From assembly GCA_012932295.1 (NCBI GenBank), contig JAAONU010000001.1, positions 50,255,134 through 50,319,133 of the forward strand: a stretch of DNA of 64,000 bases, given 5' to 3'. Positions 9,883 through 22,114 of the stretch are shown here, piece by piece (positions within the stretch are counted from its first letter, which is position 1; every line of letters begins with the position of its first letter). A program made the translations under genes and the position numbers. This DNA is from Cyclina sinensis. Lineage: Eukaryota; Mollusca; Bivalvia; Venerida; Veneridae. A model generated the notes under the pieces. It made no database searches and was not told the origin of the DNA. It was given only the letters and a program-made list of their open reading frames with translations.

Positions 9883-10790
9883 TAAAAGAACATGAAACAT
9901 AAATGCATTTGTTTAGACAGACAGACAAGATTTGTTGAGATACGCTTCAAACAGAAAACCTGTATTTCAGTGCGACAAGTGGATCCTGCAGGGTGTATAA
10001 AAGCTGTGTACAATATAAACAGAGTACGTTCTACACTAAATGTGGATGGCTTTGGAATAAAAGGTGTACGAAATATAGGTACGCATTTCTTTGAAACTGT
10101 TATCTTGAAAATAAACAACAACAACAAAAGGAAAAAAACCCTTTCTTTATTATGTGAAAACAATTTCAAATGAAAAGTGCTAACTCTGCACTTCTCTACA
10201 TGTCAACATGCCCTGCTCATATATTTTTCAACCAAAAACCAAACAACGTGTTGAGACTGTGTATACTGTCAACAGCGTCTTCTCGCAGATAGCATTGATT
10301 GCTCTTGGTCAATTTTTTTTACTTTTTTAAAGAATTTTCATACATTTTAAGTCATTTTAACATGTTAAAAAAGTTGGGGGAGAGGGTAAGGAGGGTTCCG
10401 CACAGTAAGACGGAGAGTCGCCGATCAGGGCGATTTGGCAATTCCTTTTTTCTCAATTTTTTCTTTTCAACAAATTTTCATGAAACTTACATACCCTATA
10501 TATATTATAAAGCTACATGTCTCTGTCAAATATTATTGAAATTCAATCACTAACAAACAAAATATGGCTATTTTCCGTTCAATTCCTTACAATTCCGCGT
10601 ACCCGCAAGACGATGGTTGTTTTTTTTAAAGTTTAAAACGTTATTTTCTCCAAAACACCCCAAAAAACACGATTGCATTTTGTTGTTTATATATTTCTGC
10701 ACATGTATGAAAAATTTGGCTGAATAGATAATTCTAAATATATTTAACAAAAACCAAAGAAATTTACGGCGGAGCGGGAGGATATTCCGC
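8416..10790. other. Non-coding stretch with an ATTT microsatellite
   Basis: No gene could be supported. A clean (TTTA)n tract runs over about 9846-9882. Two overlapping open frames of 93-97 codons on opposite strands at 9876-10173 have no recognisable family. Around 10380-10440 and 10570-10610 there are short GC-richer patches of unknown nature. Confidence 0.35.
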
Positions 10791-10796
10791 CCCCGG

Positions 10797-12250
10797 AATG
10801 TCGCCTGGCTGTAAAAAACATTTTATAGACAGGTTCTTTTTTTTTTTCTAAAAAAAAGAAAGACTTTGAATATAGAGCCTAGAGTATCACAAGCATTTAC
10901 GGGCAATTTAGTCGAAATATTTCAAGAAAAAGAATTTTATTTCAGAAAAAAATATCAATCAATATTGGGGTAAAGCGCGCTGGCAATCCGCTACTATTGC
11001 CTTTCCCCGGGATGCGGGGTGAGAAATACCCTGTAAGTTTACAGAAATCAAGTACAGACATCGAGAACATATATAAACAAATACGACGGCCAAATTTCAG
11101 CGTTCTGTCAGCCTTTTTTGGCGACAATTTAAGAAACACCAATTTCAGGGGCCAACTGCTCACTGACGGCGGAGAAGATGTGACGCACGTCGGTCATGCA
11201 TTTTCTTCAATATCTCCACTTTCGGCTAAGATAGTTTTAATGAAACTTGCACAAATATCACAAAATACATCTGTTATGAAGTATGTTGATTTTCAATTCA
11301 ATGGAATGGAAGAACTGAAAAACAAGGGGTAGAATTAACGAAACATGAAATATGTCGCCCCGGCATTCGCCTGGCTGTAAAACTATTTTTATACAAAGGT
11401 TCTGTTCTTATAAAAGTGACTTGGAATATGTAGCTCAGAAGAATACAAGCATTCATGGGCAATTTGGCCGAAATATTTCAAGAAACAAGGATTTTATTTA
11501 AGGACAATCAATCAGTGTGGGGGTGAAGCGCGCTGGCAAATCCGCTGCTATTGCCTTTCGCCGGGGTGTGGGATGAGAAATACCCTGTAAATTTACAGAA
11601 ACCAAGTACAGGCATCGAGAACAGTTAAAAATAAATAGGCCAGCTAAATTTCAGCGTTCTGGCAGCCTGTTTCCAGCGACAATTTAAGAAAAACCAGTGT
11701 CAGGGGCCAACCGCGCGCTGACGGCGGAGAAGTACCAAATATGTTGGTCATGCATTTTCTTCAATATCTCCACTTCCGGCTAAGATATTTTAATGAAACT
11801 TGCACACATTTGACAAAATTTATCTGTTATGAAGTATGTTGATTTTCTATTCAAGGGAATGAAAGGAAAACCAAGGGCTAGAATTAATGAAACATGAAAT
11901 ATGCACAGCGGCAGTCCCCTGGCTGTAATAAAAAATTGTAGACAGGTTCTGTTTCCAGAAGAAGACATGGAATATGTAGCTTGGAGTATCACAAGCATTC
12001 ACTGGTAATTTGGTCAAAATATTTCAAGAAACAACGATTTTATTTAAGAAAACTCAATCAGAGTTGGTGTGAAGGCACTGCGAATCCGCTGCTGTTGCCT
12101 TTCTCTAGGCTGTGAGGTTAGCAATACTCTGTCATTTTATAGAAATCAAGTACAGGCATCGAGAATAGATTATAAATAAACACGCCGGCCAATATTCAGC
12201 ATTATGTCGGTCTTCTTCCGACGGCAATTTAAGAAAAAACAATTTCAGGT
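10797..12250 (+). repeat. Satellite with a unit of about 560 bp, left block
   Basis: Landmarks recur in order: TCGCCTGGCTGTAAAA, GGGCAATTTGGCCGAAATAT, AAGCGCGCTGGCAATCCGC, TGCCTTTCCCCGGGATG, GAAATACCCTGTAA, and TATGAAGTATGTTGATTTTC. They begin near 10797, 11360 and 11920, and the third unit is cut off at about 12250. Changes between units are moderate (several per 20 bp), so this is an old array. Small open frames here are by-products. Confidence 0.85.
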
Positions 12251-13599
12251 TTCAGCAGTCCAATGGCGGCGGGTAATCGCCGAATATGGCGCTCGCGATA
12301 TAAGAGGCGGAACTTGTTGCCGACGAACAGCAGGTTGTACACGGTTAGGGCTTGTTTTATTCGACTGGTCTCGTCGACGGTCTGTGAATATCTGCTATAG
12401 CCGACTTCATACATTCTGTACTTGGTACCTGTAGCCGACGAACAGCTTTTCGTGGAAACTTGGGACTTGTTCCATTCAACACGACTTGTTGAGCGTTTTG
12501 GAACATCTGCTATTGCCCACTTAAAACAATAAGTAGTTCCTTCGATAAAAGCCAACAACCAGGGGCCCGGTCACCTCTTCTTGAACACGTGTCAACCGGA
12601 ACATGCAGTACCTGTAGCCGACGAACGGCTAGTCTTAGAAACTTGGGGCTTGTTTCATTCGATGCGTCTCATCGACGGTCTGGGAACATCTGGAAGATCC
12701 AACTTCATTTATCCATTGGTTCGCTCGATAGGAGCAAAACATAAGGGCCCGGTCACCCCCCTATGAGACGTTCCTTCATTAAAAAGCAGTACCTGTAGCC
12801 GACGAACCGTAAGTCGTACAAGGCTGGGACTTGTTTTATTTGACGTGTCTCGTCGAGGATCTGGGAACATCTGCTATTGCCGACCAGACCCGTCCTTCCC
12901 TTCAGACGTTGCCAGCGGTGATCGGTGGTACCTGTAACCGACGAACGGCTTTTCCTAGAACATTGGGACTTGTTTCATTCGACGCGTCTTGTCGAGATTC
13001 TTGGAACATCTAATATTGCCGACTTAATTTATCCATTAGATCAATCGGTTGAAGCGAACAACTAGGGGCCCGGTCATCCCCTCTTTTAGTCGTACCTGCC
13101 GTAAAAAGCAGTAACTATAGCCGACGAACCGTAAGTCGTACAAATCTGGGGCTTATTTTATTCGACGCCTCTCGTCGAGGGTCTGGGAACATCTGCTATT
13201 GCCGACTTCAACCATTCATTGGTATGATAAGTACAAGTGAAAAACCAGGCCCGTCCATCCCTTCAGACGTAGTTCCCCGCTTGAACGCTGTATCCTGTAG
13301 CCGACGAACGGCTTGTCGTAACAGCTTGAGACTTGTTTCATTCGACGCCTCTCGTAGAGGGTCTGGCAACAACTGCTATTACCGACTTCATCCATTCAGT
13401 GGTTTAATCAGTAAAAGTGAAAAACATGGTCCACCCTTCCCTTCAGACGTAGTCCTGCCGTGAACGCTGGTACCTGTAGCCAACGAACGGCTTGTCGTAG
13501 AAACTTGGGACTTGTTTCATTCGACGCGTCTTGTTGATAGACTTGGAACATATGCTATTGCCGACTTCATTATCCATGAGTTCAATCGGTAGGAGCGGA
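12251..13599 (+). repeat. Satellite with a unit of about 180 bp, inserted in the 560-bp satellite
   Basis: The motif GTAGCCGACGAACGGCTTGT is followed by AAACTTGGGACTTGTTTCAT, TCGACGCGTCTCGTCGA and CATCTGCTATTGCCGACTTC. It recurs at about 12427, 12608, 12793, 12934, 13118, 13297 and 13476, so spacing is mostly 179-185 bp with one short unit of 141. The array breaks the 560-bp satellite, which resumes at about 13600. It is richer in GC and CpG than its surroundings. Confidence 0.85.
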
Positions 13600-14340
13600 A
13601 GACTAGCGGCCTTTACTATTGCCTTTCCCCGGGATGTGAGGTGAGAAATACCCTGTAAAATTACATAAATCAAGTACAGGCATCGAGAATTATTATATAT
13701 ATATATACGCCGGAAAAAATTCAGAGTTCTGTCTGCCTGTTTTCGGCGACAATTTAAGCAAAAAACAATGTTAGTGGTCAATCGCACACTGACGGCGGAG
13801 AAGTGCCAGATCCGACGCACGCCAGTCATGCATTTTCTTTAATATTTTCACTTCTGGCTAAGACTTTTATATGAAACTTGCACATATTTCAAAAAATGTA
13901 TTTGTTATGAAGTATGTTGATTTTAAATTCAATGGAATGAACGAAGAAGGAAAAATAAGGGGTAGAATTAATGAAACATGAAATCTGACACCCCTGCCAT
14001 TCATCTGGCTGTTAAAATATTTATATACATGGAATCTTTTTTCAAAAATAAGACTGGGAATATATAGCTCAGAGTTTTACAAACCTTCACGGGCAATTTG
14101 GCCGAAATTTTTAAAAGAACAAGGATTTTACTTAAAAAAATCAATCAGTGTCGGGGTGGAACGCGCTGGCAACCCGCCGCTATTGCCTTTTTCCCGGGTT
14201 GTTAAGTTAGAACTACCTTGTAATTTTAGAAAACTCAAGTACATGCAAATTATAAAGAAATATGCGGGCCAAATTTTAGTTTTCTGTTGGCCTGTTTCCG
14301 GCGACAATTTAAGAGAAAACAATGCCAGGGGTTAAGAGCG
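13600..14340 (+). repeat. Satellite with a unit of about 560 bp, right block
   Basis: The same landmarks as in the left block return: TTGCCTTTCCCCGGGATGTG at about 13619, GAAATACCCTGTAA, TATGAAGTATGTTGATTTT at about 13907, and CGCGCTGGCAACCCGCCGC at about 14161. The last unit fades near 14340. This block and the left one were probably continuous before the 180-bp array expanded between them. Confidence 0.8.
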
Positions 14341-17300
14341 TCATTCCGCCGCGTTGGGCAGCAAAAACACAACCATGTGCACGCCGTAGCAAAGTCCTGT
14401 CAAGCTAGTAGGCTGCTCTTGATATTGTTGGAAAGGTCTCGTAAAGAGCACAATCGGCTTGCCGGCGGCCGTCGGAATCCGACACCGTTGCGATGGATTT
14501 ATGTTCTTAGCATCCTAGATAGGACTGGCTAGCTCTTTCTAACGTGCCCAGGAACGTTTTTCTAGCTTACCCCGTCCGTCGGCTATGACTAGTCAAAGTT
14601 TTAAAATTGCTTTCGTCGGAGCTTTGTAGCTAGACTTCCCAACAAGCTGGGACGGTAATTTTGATGTTGTTAGACTGTTCTCAATAAGACTTTTAAAACG
14701 AGCCAAAAAAGAACCTTCCAGCTGCTTGCGTTCACCGTTGACCGCCGACCGATGTTAGCCGTTTTTTACTCTTATTTCATAATAAAAACTGTATTCTAGT
14801 ACCAGTGCCGCCGCAGTATTTTTCTATAAAACATTCAGTGTCATTCCCTTGTGGGTACTTCCATCCTTTAAAGATTGAAAAAAAAAAATACCCCTACATA
14901 TAGTACCAGGTGCCTATAAATAGTTATTAATGTCACCTTCAAACATATAGCGCTTTAATATAACATACCCGAATACAAAAGGCAAAGTTAAAATCATGTG
15001 CCCAGGCTGGCATTTCTAAATCGTCGATCTCGGTAACCAGTTACCAAACCTGACTCTGGAGTTTATTTGCCTCCTCTTTTACCTCTGACTTATGGTCTGG
15101 ATATTCGATATATTGGTGTTATGATTCTAAGTAGTTTTGAAACACTTATTACACACATAACTCTAACACAAATATAAATTCTATTATTTTAGAATAATCG
15201 ATTTTTTGTAAGTTAAACGGGACCTTTAAACAGGACACTAATTTCGGTTCTGTGGATTTTATGGCCAATTACAGATTTTCATCGTCTGCTATAGTCGACC
15301 GACTTTTGTTTTGCAGTCAGGACCGAGACCTTTCACTATGAATGATATTGTGGTGAACTAGATATAATGATGAATAAACATATTTGCATATTTCAGCAAG
15401 CTTAACTACATTTTCTCCTGTAAGCTTGAGTAGTTTATATACTTTTAACTGTCAATTCATTTTTTTCTCGACGTGGTCGATTACATTTAATTTAAACTTG
15501 CGCTGATATGTACGCGTTGCTTAAAAAAAATCTTTAAAATCAAACCAATCCATTTATTCTTAGTCGTATGAGCCGGAGTAACCTGACTGTCTGAGACGGC
15601 TTAACGACTGACGGTTTGCGAAAAAAGAGTGAATGGTAAGCCTTCGGATTATCGACGGTTTGTTACGAATAACTTCCTCTGTCTAACGGATGAATGTGGA
15701 GATAAACAATGTAACTAACAAAATAATTTTGTAAAATTCCGATTCTGTTAATCAAATTTTGAGGAATTCGGCCAATTGAAATCGAGTACACCATAAGCGC
15801 AATCGATACGCTTTTACTAAGGGATAACATTTTCTCGCTTTGTCTAAGCAAGGACTAAGAGACCATTTTAAATCTTATTGCCTCAAGGGTTACAGGTATA
15901 CGGAATTGTAGCTTCTCTTAGCAGTGGAACGTAACAAATTACATGTACACCCTTTTCAGCCAACCAGTTTTGATTGAGAAAAAATATTCTTTACAATTTT
16001 ACCTGAGTCGACCAGCTTTTTTAAAAAGATATTTCTTGTTAAATTCTGTAGGTTTTGCAGGCAGTATAAGTATGAAAATAAACTTAGGTGAACTTGCTGA
16101 ATTTTTTCTGGTGTCTGACAAGATACTTCCTGATTGTTTGTTATTTACTGTAGCTAACTCTTTCAAAATCGGCGTAGGAACAAACACATTTGCGTGAAAA
16201 GAGAATTAAGGAGTGCAATTTCTCAATGTTTAATGAACAGTATTTGTCAGCGTATTTGTAGAGAATATAGTTTGGTAAACAAACTTACAGTAAAACAATC
16301 AAGATTAAACTACTGATACTGAAACGAGCACAAAAAAGAAGGATTTAAGCATTGTAGTGCACCTGTAGTAAACTTCCTTGTTTTTATTCAGCCTGAATGT
16401 CTTGTTTACAGACATATTTGTCATAATTGTTTTGCCTATTTCTTCCTGTATTTCACACTTCAAAGCTATGTCAACACCTTTTCAAATGCTGTTTTTGTCA
16501 AAATAATCAACTGGCATGCACTCGACCTTTTGCAGAGAAAGCGTTTTGCGTCTTGATCAAAAAGAGTACGTACTGACCCACTTACGTAGTCTAGTATACA
16601 AAGTGACTGAATTTTGTAAACACTTACCACCATTCATGGGTTCAACACCTCGCTACCGACCACATATTTAAGAAAGTTAGCACTTTCTAACGTAAAATGA
16701 GTGTCTAGGTATGATCTTTAATTGCTTCTCTTGAAAGCAAATTTCAGAAGTGTGTTATAATGGTTTTTAAGGAAGTATTTAAAAGCTAATAAAAATATTT
16801 ATCAACAACTAGTTGAAAGATGAAACCGTCATTTGTAAAAGTTAAAAAGCGTATAAAAACTGTTTATTTCATACCCCTATGATCATTACGAATAATCTCT
16901 TTCATTGACATATTTTATAAATTTTAAAAGAATTGTCTAATTTATAGAGCCTGTTCAACACCTACTTCCTGTATTATTCTTGCAGAAATATAGTGTAGAA
17001 CTCTGACTCCGTAAAAAGTCCTCTATAAAAATTGTTCATATTTTTGCCAACGAGACGATTACTGCAACATCTTGTTTATTTAATAAGCTGAATGAATAAG
17101 ACGAAACTGCTACTGTAAATAAAAGTTAAGAAATTGGTTTTCAACCTTTGAATTCTTGTCTTTGATTTGCTTTTTATTTTGTTTTAAAATAACATTTAAA
17201 TAAAGACTTCGATTGGCATCTTATAAGGTCTAAACTTTTTTCAGCATATAGTTTACCTAATTTACACATTTGAACGTTTAAACGTTGTTGATGTGAAGTT

Positions 17301-18289
17301 TACTTCGTATAAGTGGATTAGAAGGATCTATTTAATAGTATGACATACATGCCGTCTGTCCTTTAGCCATTTCTTGTTTGTAAATTGACCTTCTGTTGTC
17401 GTTCGAATGATTCCTAATATCTATTGAGGAAAAAGATGTGCATGCATAATTTGCGTGAGGGTCAACCAATTTTGTTTCTGAATAATCTGTCCTTGTATAT
17501 AGAGTAGTGGAATAGTAACACATAGAGCCTTGTGCAGTAAACATTCTATAATTTTTAACAAGTTGACGTTAGTACAAGACGTAAGTTTACCTAATACTTT
17601 TATCGCGAGGGTCGACATGATTGTTCTAGTTATCTGTCATTAAATATAAAAAAAATCATAAAGTTCTATAACCAGTCCTGTGCATTAAGCTACTGCTTTC
17701 GTCTTATTAAGAATATACTAGGTCTTCGTATTATCCAAGTAGGTGTGCCTGACATATTTTTTGTTGTATACTAGCGTTTGTTTCATAGTTGAATCGTATT
17801 GAGTATACAATTTTCATATATAGTACATTACACAACCTAGTGCAATAAACTATTCTAACAGTCATAAAATTGGTAGTAGACTTTTTATGGGAGGTAGATT
17901 GGTAAAAAAGAGAAGAATAACATTGCTGTCTTCTATCAAGTCCTGCTCAAGTAAACATCCTGGGATTATTGCACGCCCGCCCGTAGTTTTACTATAGGTT
18001 ATACTCTGTTTGTTTTTTTACAATCTGTTTTGTTAGAAACAACATTGGACCTATTGAATTTCCTTGCCGATGTCTACAAAATAATTATCTCATTATAATG
18101 CACTTGCGTCAAAGTTGGCCTCGTTCTATATGTCCCTAAATAAATAAATAAATTATAAGTAGTTATTGAAAATATTAAAAGACTTTAGTGAAGCAAATTT
18201 TTTTTCATAAGAAATCTGAGTCCCAGATCCTGATCTACCTTTCTCTAATTTTGATGCAAAAGAATTGCTTTGCGGACTAATTAGAAAAT
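14341..18289. other. Long stretch with no recognised gene
   Basis: The first 450 bp are relatively GC-rich and CpG-bearing (AAGCTAGTAGGCTGCTCTTG, CTTGCCGGCGGCCGTCGGAA) and of unknown origin. The rest is AT-rich and shows no protein-like frame, RNA gene or clear repeat. Open frames of 60-85 codons at 15.7, 16.0 and 17.4 kb overlap on both strands and look like chance. Confidence 0.4.
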
Positions 18290-18299
18290 TAAACGAAAC

Positions 18300-19332
18300 T
18301 TACCTGTAAGTTGAAGTTTGATTTAGATTGACCTTTGAACTGGATCGTGTCAATTCCAGCACATGTTAACACTACTTTGAGCCATCTGGAGATTGTTTCT
18401 GTTGTTACTGCTTTTAAAGGCTTTTAATAACTAATTAATAACCTGTTCTCGTTACCTTTACAAGCTTGACTTAGTTCTAAATAAACATGTAATGTATGAA
18501 CAACACAAAAATCAACATCTTGTAGAAAATGTTTGAAAACAATAGGAGGAATGTGATAGCCCTGTCTAGTTTGTTTAACTATTTGATCTATTACAAACAC
18601 AACTGTATCAGACGTCTGGTTCATTTTTTTATATCTAGCAGCTGTAAAGACTGAGCCCTTTGACCTGACAAGAGTGCCATTAGCGTCACCAATTTCAAGC
18701 TAATTTGTTTTAAAGATAGCTTCTCTGTAGGAGACTGAGATTTGAGATAGTTAATGACAACCGCCACATCCCAAGTGTGTACATAACGGGGAAGTGCAGG
18801 CCACAAGTTAAACGTTCCTCTCTTCAATCTAGAGATAAAGGGATGATTTCCCACAGAATGATAACTAAATTAACAAAGGATGAAAGGGCACTCCTGGCAG
18901 TATTAATTACACTATAACTCAACCCTTTTGTAAATAGATATTCATGGAAGTTTACAATATCACAAAATCTTGGAAAAGTAATCAGAATCTTATTTTCCTT
19001 GCAATAAATTTCCCACTGTTTAATATATGTATGGTACTATTTTTTTTAGTTTTCTCACGCCATGAATTCATTATTATAGAAACGACACTTTCTGATAAAC
19101 CCTGACATCTGTATTGGTCCCGGAGACATGACAGACTAACAGATTCAGTTTTTTTGTGTAATGGATGAATCTTCTCTATTGCATAAGGTAACACCAGCAG
19201 GTGTTTCTGTGCTAGAATTAGCCTCGGGGTTTCTATACACATCTTCATTATCACTGGATACCACAGTTGTGTTTTCCAGTCTTGAACCACTAATAATCTG
19301 CGTGCCTTGTCCCGAGTAATTCTTTGCAGCAC
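18300..19332 (-). pseudogene. Tyrosine recombinase fragments of the DIRS element
   Basis: Segments in order on the minus strand are LGTRH/ITRDKARRLLVVQDWKTQ (19332 down), then LKRGTFNLWPALPRYVHTWD, then INYLKSQSPTEKLSLKQISL and ALLSGQRAQSL (18854-18621). TRQGYHIPPIVFKHF and GNENRLLISY follow, then KAVTTETISRWLKVVLTCAG near 18350. ALLSGQR carries the first catalytic arginine of tyrosine recombinases. The region expected to hold the His-X-X-Arg motif diverges after DTIQFKG, so the carboxyl catalytic part is missing or unrecognisable. Confidence 0.75.
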
Positions 19333-19339
19333 TCTGTCT

Positions 19340-20090
19340 TTGAGGCTGAAAGGAGGAAAAGCATAAAAGCATCTGTAAGTACAGCTCCGGGGTCCGGTCT
19401 CCAGGAAATGTTTTTACCTAATGATTGAGTCTAGATGCAAATAAGTCTATCTCAGGAATGAAAAATTGTTGTCTAATTCTATTAAACACATTCTTTGTTA
19501 ACATCTACTCGGTATTGTCATGAAATATTCTACTTTCCCTGTCAGCTAGGTAATTATCTTTCCCAGGGACATGCTCAGCAGTTAGCCATATTTTATTTTC
19601 ATAATCAAATGTCCAAATGTTTCGTGTCACAGAATTACATAACCTCTCATATGATTAACGTATGCCACTGCTGTAGAGCTGTCTATTTTAATCCGAACAT
19701 GCATATTTGCCAGGTAGCTTTTAAATGGTTGTAAACCTAATTACACAGGATACAGTTCTAAGTAATTTATGTTATCTTTAAAGCTGGCTTCTTTTCTCAC
19801 CCATGGACCACCAGTACTGGTACCCTCGCACAATGCTCCCACCCCCTGTATGAGGCATCTGTTGTAAGTGTTATTGTCGGGCTATCTCTATAAAGTTGAG
19901 GCCCAATATTCTTTACAGCCATTAACCACCAATTAAGATCATTAAGAGATTCGGGGCTCAGTATCATGTAGGAATCAAAATCACCTTTATTCTTTTTCAA
20001 GGCAATTGTTTTGTCATGTTCAGTTATCTTAGTATAGAGTAGACCAAATGGAATGGCTATACTGTATGAGGTCATTATGCCTAACAACTC
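19340..20090 (-). pseudogene. DIRS-type RNase H region, heavily broken
   Basis: LSPESLNDLNWWLMAVKNIG and LTTDASYRGWEHC mark the start of the RNase H domain, with the conserved Asp in TDAS. Beyond position 19797 the frame is lost repeatedly. SWRPDPG, near 19395, and TDAFMLF, just after it, are recognisable as the segment between RNase H and recombinase in this class. No intact catalytic set remains. Confidence 0.7.
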
Positions 20091-20096
20091 GGCTTC

Positions 20097-20607
20097 TTAT
20101 CTTATGGTATAAAACAGAGCTTTCTGTAAATTTAGTATAGCCGCTGTTAAAGTCTCAACTTTCTGACTTGTAAGAGAAACAGTCATAGTAAATGAATTAA
20201 GGATGAACCCCAGAAATACCAGTTCATGCGTTGTCACAAGCACGGACTTATAATAAGTAATCACAAAACCGACCTCTAAAAGCAAATTCTTTGTTGCATT
20301 AACATTTGCAAGGCACTCGTTGTACTGTTACAGTTTGCCCCTCCATATGAACCGTAAATATTTTCGAAACCTTTCAGACACGTTTTACGGTATAATATGC
20401 GTCGGTTAGGTCTACAGAAGCCATGAAGCATCCAGGTTTGATTAGCCTGATAGCCGAGTGCAAACTTTCCATTTTAAAATCTGTATATTCCACCCTCGCG
20501 TTCAGTGATTTTGAATTTAAAATTGTTCTAAAAGACCCATTTTTTTTCAATCTTAGGAAAACTGTTGATACAAATTCACCATCGGAATGTTCTGTATGTT
20601 CAATCAC
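20097..20607 (-). pseudogene. Reverse transcriptase fragment with the catalytic centre deleted
   Basis: The amino half reads GEFVSTVFLRLKKNGSFRTI, then LNSKSLNARVEY, then FMASVDLTDAYYTV, where the aspartate-rich motif A is visible. Reading resumes with NVNATKNLLLEVGFVITYYK and LVFLGFILNSFTMTVSLTSQ, the region after the active site. Between them only about 85 bp remain, and the expected Tyr-X-Asp-Asp motif (motif C) and its flanks are missing. The enzyme is therefore dead by internal deletion as well as by frame changes near 20374 and 20286. Confidence 0.8.
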
Positions 20608-20860
20608 TCTATTAACTCAGTTGCACCGTTATTAGAACTGTGTGCCCGGGAATTGTCCCGTTTAAGTGGCACAGCCGGACTGTCTTCCCGATTGCGGGGA
20701 TTGTCCAACACAGTCGGACTTCCTGTACTCTTGTCTGTGAGTTCTTCAGGTAACTTTTGTAAAATTCCACATTCCATGTAAAAATTGTCAAATTAATCCA
20801 ATGTGATAATTCAAAATTCAGTGTTAACTCCACTATGTGAATAAAACACACTAACTGCAA

Positions 20861-21344
20861 ATCTAGAAATTAAATTATAATTAAACATAACAAATGTTCA
20901 CAGCAACCTTTTAGTTATTCAAACTCTAATTAATCAGCATATAAATTAAGCAAAGGCTAAAGCGCAATTGATAAGCAGGGCTGCTGGCGTCTATCTCACT
21001 GGGGCCCATCACGTGACTTTGTGCTGAAGGAGAAACATAGATTGGCTTACACTTTTTTAATCATATCCTTTAAATGTAAATTTTGATCTGTTGACTTACT
21101 TTCTCTTTATAGTAGGGTAACGGATTTTGGACTTCCAAAATGATATTTGCATTTATTTCAGAGGCGTCTTTTTCTTATCTTTTATATTTACCATGAACAG
21201 CTGGCAAACGTTCTTCATACCGATTATCTGTTCGAAGAATTTGGACTTTTTCATAGCTTTCAAGCATGTTTTGATTGATTATTTCTATGTCAGGACCTGC
21301 TAAACTCTATTTTTAGAAATATCTAGAGTGCTAATTTATTGTAG
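20861..21344. other. Non-coding DNA before the first live exon
   Basis: No promoter or coding exon is evident. From about 21220 the sequence matches the block at about 90-200, showing the extent of the ancestral exon duplication. A TTTTAG and a GTAG precede the exon; GTAG is taken as the acceptor. Confidence 0.4.
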
Positions 21345-21418
21345 ACGTGTATCCTACACTGCTGCATGCGCCACAGATGTGTGTTGCCCAGGCTATATTG
21401 GCAATAACTGCGATACAC
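21345..21418 (+). CDS. EGF-repeat gene, exon with CCPGY (EMI-like) end
   Basis: This is the first recognisable live exon of a secreted or matrix-type multi-EGF protein. Between GTAG and a GTACGT donor it encodes VSYTAACATDVCCPGYIGNN followed by CDT. It starts with the last base of a codon and ends with the first base of the next. The CCPGYxGxxC pattern is the typical end of EMI domains in MEGF6, EMILIN and related proteins (family knowledge), but it could also belong to a truncated EGF domain. The upstream part of the domain and a signal peptide must lie on other exons that I could not find. A dead copy sits at 201-275. Identification as MEGF6-like is an inference from domain order. Confidence 0.6.
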
Positions 21419-21653
21419 GTACGTTTTCATTATTTCATGTAATTAGGGACATTGAAAAGAAAGTTTTATGAATTTAGCACTAGCAAAAAAATGATATAGT
21501 ATTATACGCTAAATAAATAAATACTACTTTATATCTATATTTGTAATGTCAGCATAGGCATCTTAGCCTTAATGATTGAAATAAATATGTCTGTCAGTCT
21601 TCACTATAATAATCAAAATAATCCGACACTCTAACATTACATTTATCTTGCAG
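21419..21653 (+). other. Intron 1 of the visible gene part
   Basis: A 235-bp intron with GTACGT donor and TTATCTTGCAG acceptor. It corresponds to the longer 276-1159 interval in the dead copy, which has received an interspersed repeat. Confidence 0.6.
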
Positions 21654-21752
21654 CTGTCTGTTACGGGTCTACTTCCTGCCCAAACAATGGAAAATGTGTC
21701 TCCCCTGACACTTGCCAGTGTCTGCCTGGATATGAAAAACCTAAATGTTCTG
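21654..21752 (+). CDS. EGF-repeat gene, EGF-like domain exon
   Basis: The 99-nt exon, flanked by TTGCAG and GTATAT, is phase 1 at both ends. It encodes VCYGSTSCPNNGKCVSPDTC then QCLPGYEKPKCS. The six cysteines and the CxCxPGYxxxxC ending define a non-calcium-binding EGF-like domain, with three disulfides expected. It follows the CCPGY exon directly, as in EMI-EGF proteins. Its dead duplicate is at 1160-1268. Confidence 0.8.
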
Positions 21753-22114
21753 GTATATATTGTATAAAAAGTATTGATGAATTAATGAGTTTTAAATTGT
21801 GTGCAAACAGAATTGATTAAATGCATAAGCAGTCAGATTTGGGTATATTTTATCATTTAAGAATGCAATTTAAAAATTAAAATTGTGTTAGGTAGATTGA
21901 AATGGAGCATAGTTCTGCATGAGACTTTTTTCACAAATTAAGCGATTTTTATCATAAAAGTTTGCACTTATAATACCAGATTTTTGTTGTTATTTTAGAT
22001 CAAAGATACAAATATATCAGAATAGTCGATGGCTATTCTTGGAAAAGATACTTGTTTTTCTCATTGGTTTTTAACAACAAAACCCCCAAAGAACAACATC
22101 ATATTTTTTCACAG

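Larger units (their letters stand above)
18290..20860 (-). mobile_element. Defective DIRS-type (tyrosine recombinase) retroelement
   Basis: On the minus strand the order is reverse transcriptase, RNase H, then tyrosine recombinase, which is characteristic of DIRS/Ngaro-type elements rather than LTR elements using a DDE integrase. Many stops and frame changes break it, and part of the reverse transcriptase is deleted. The outer limits are set only by where similarity fades; no terminal repeats were recognised. It lies just upstream of the first live exon of the EGF gene, in opposite orientation. Confidence 0.8.

Noticed and set aside
9892..10173. Overlapping 93- and 97-codon open frames on opposite strands
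   Set aside because: Neither has a recognisable motif, splice context or composition distinct from the surroundings.
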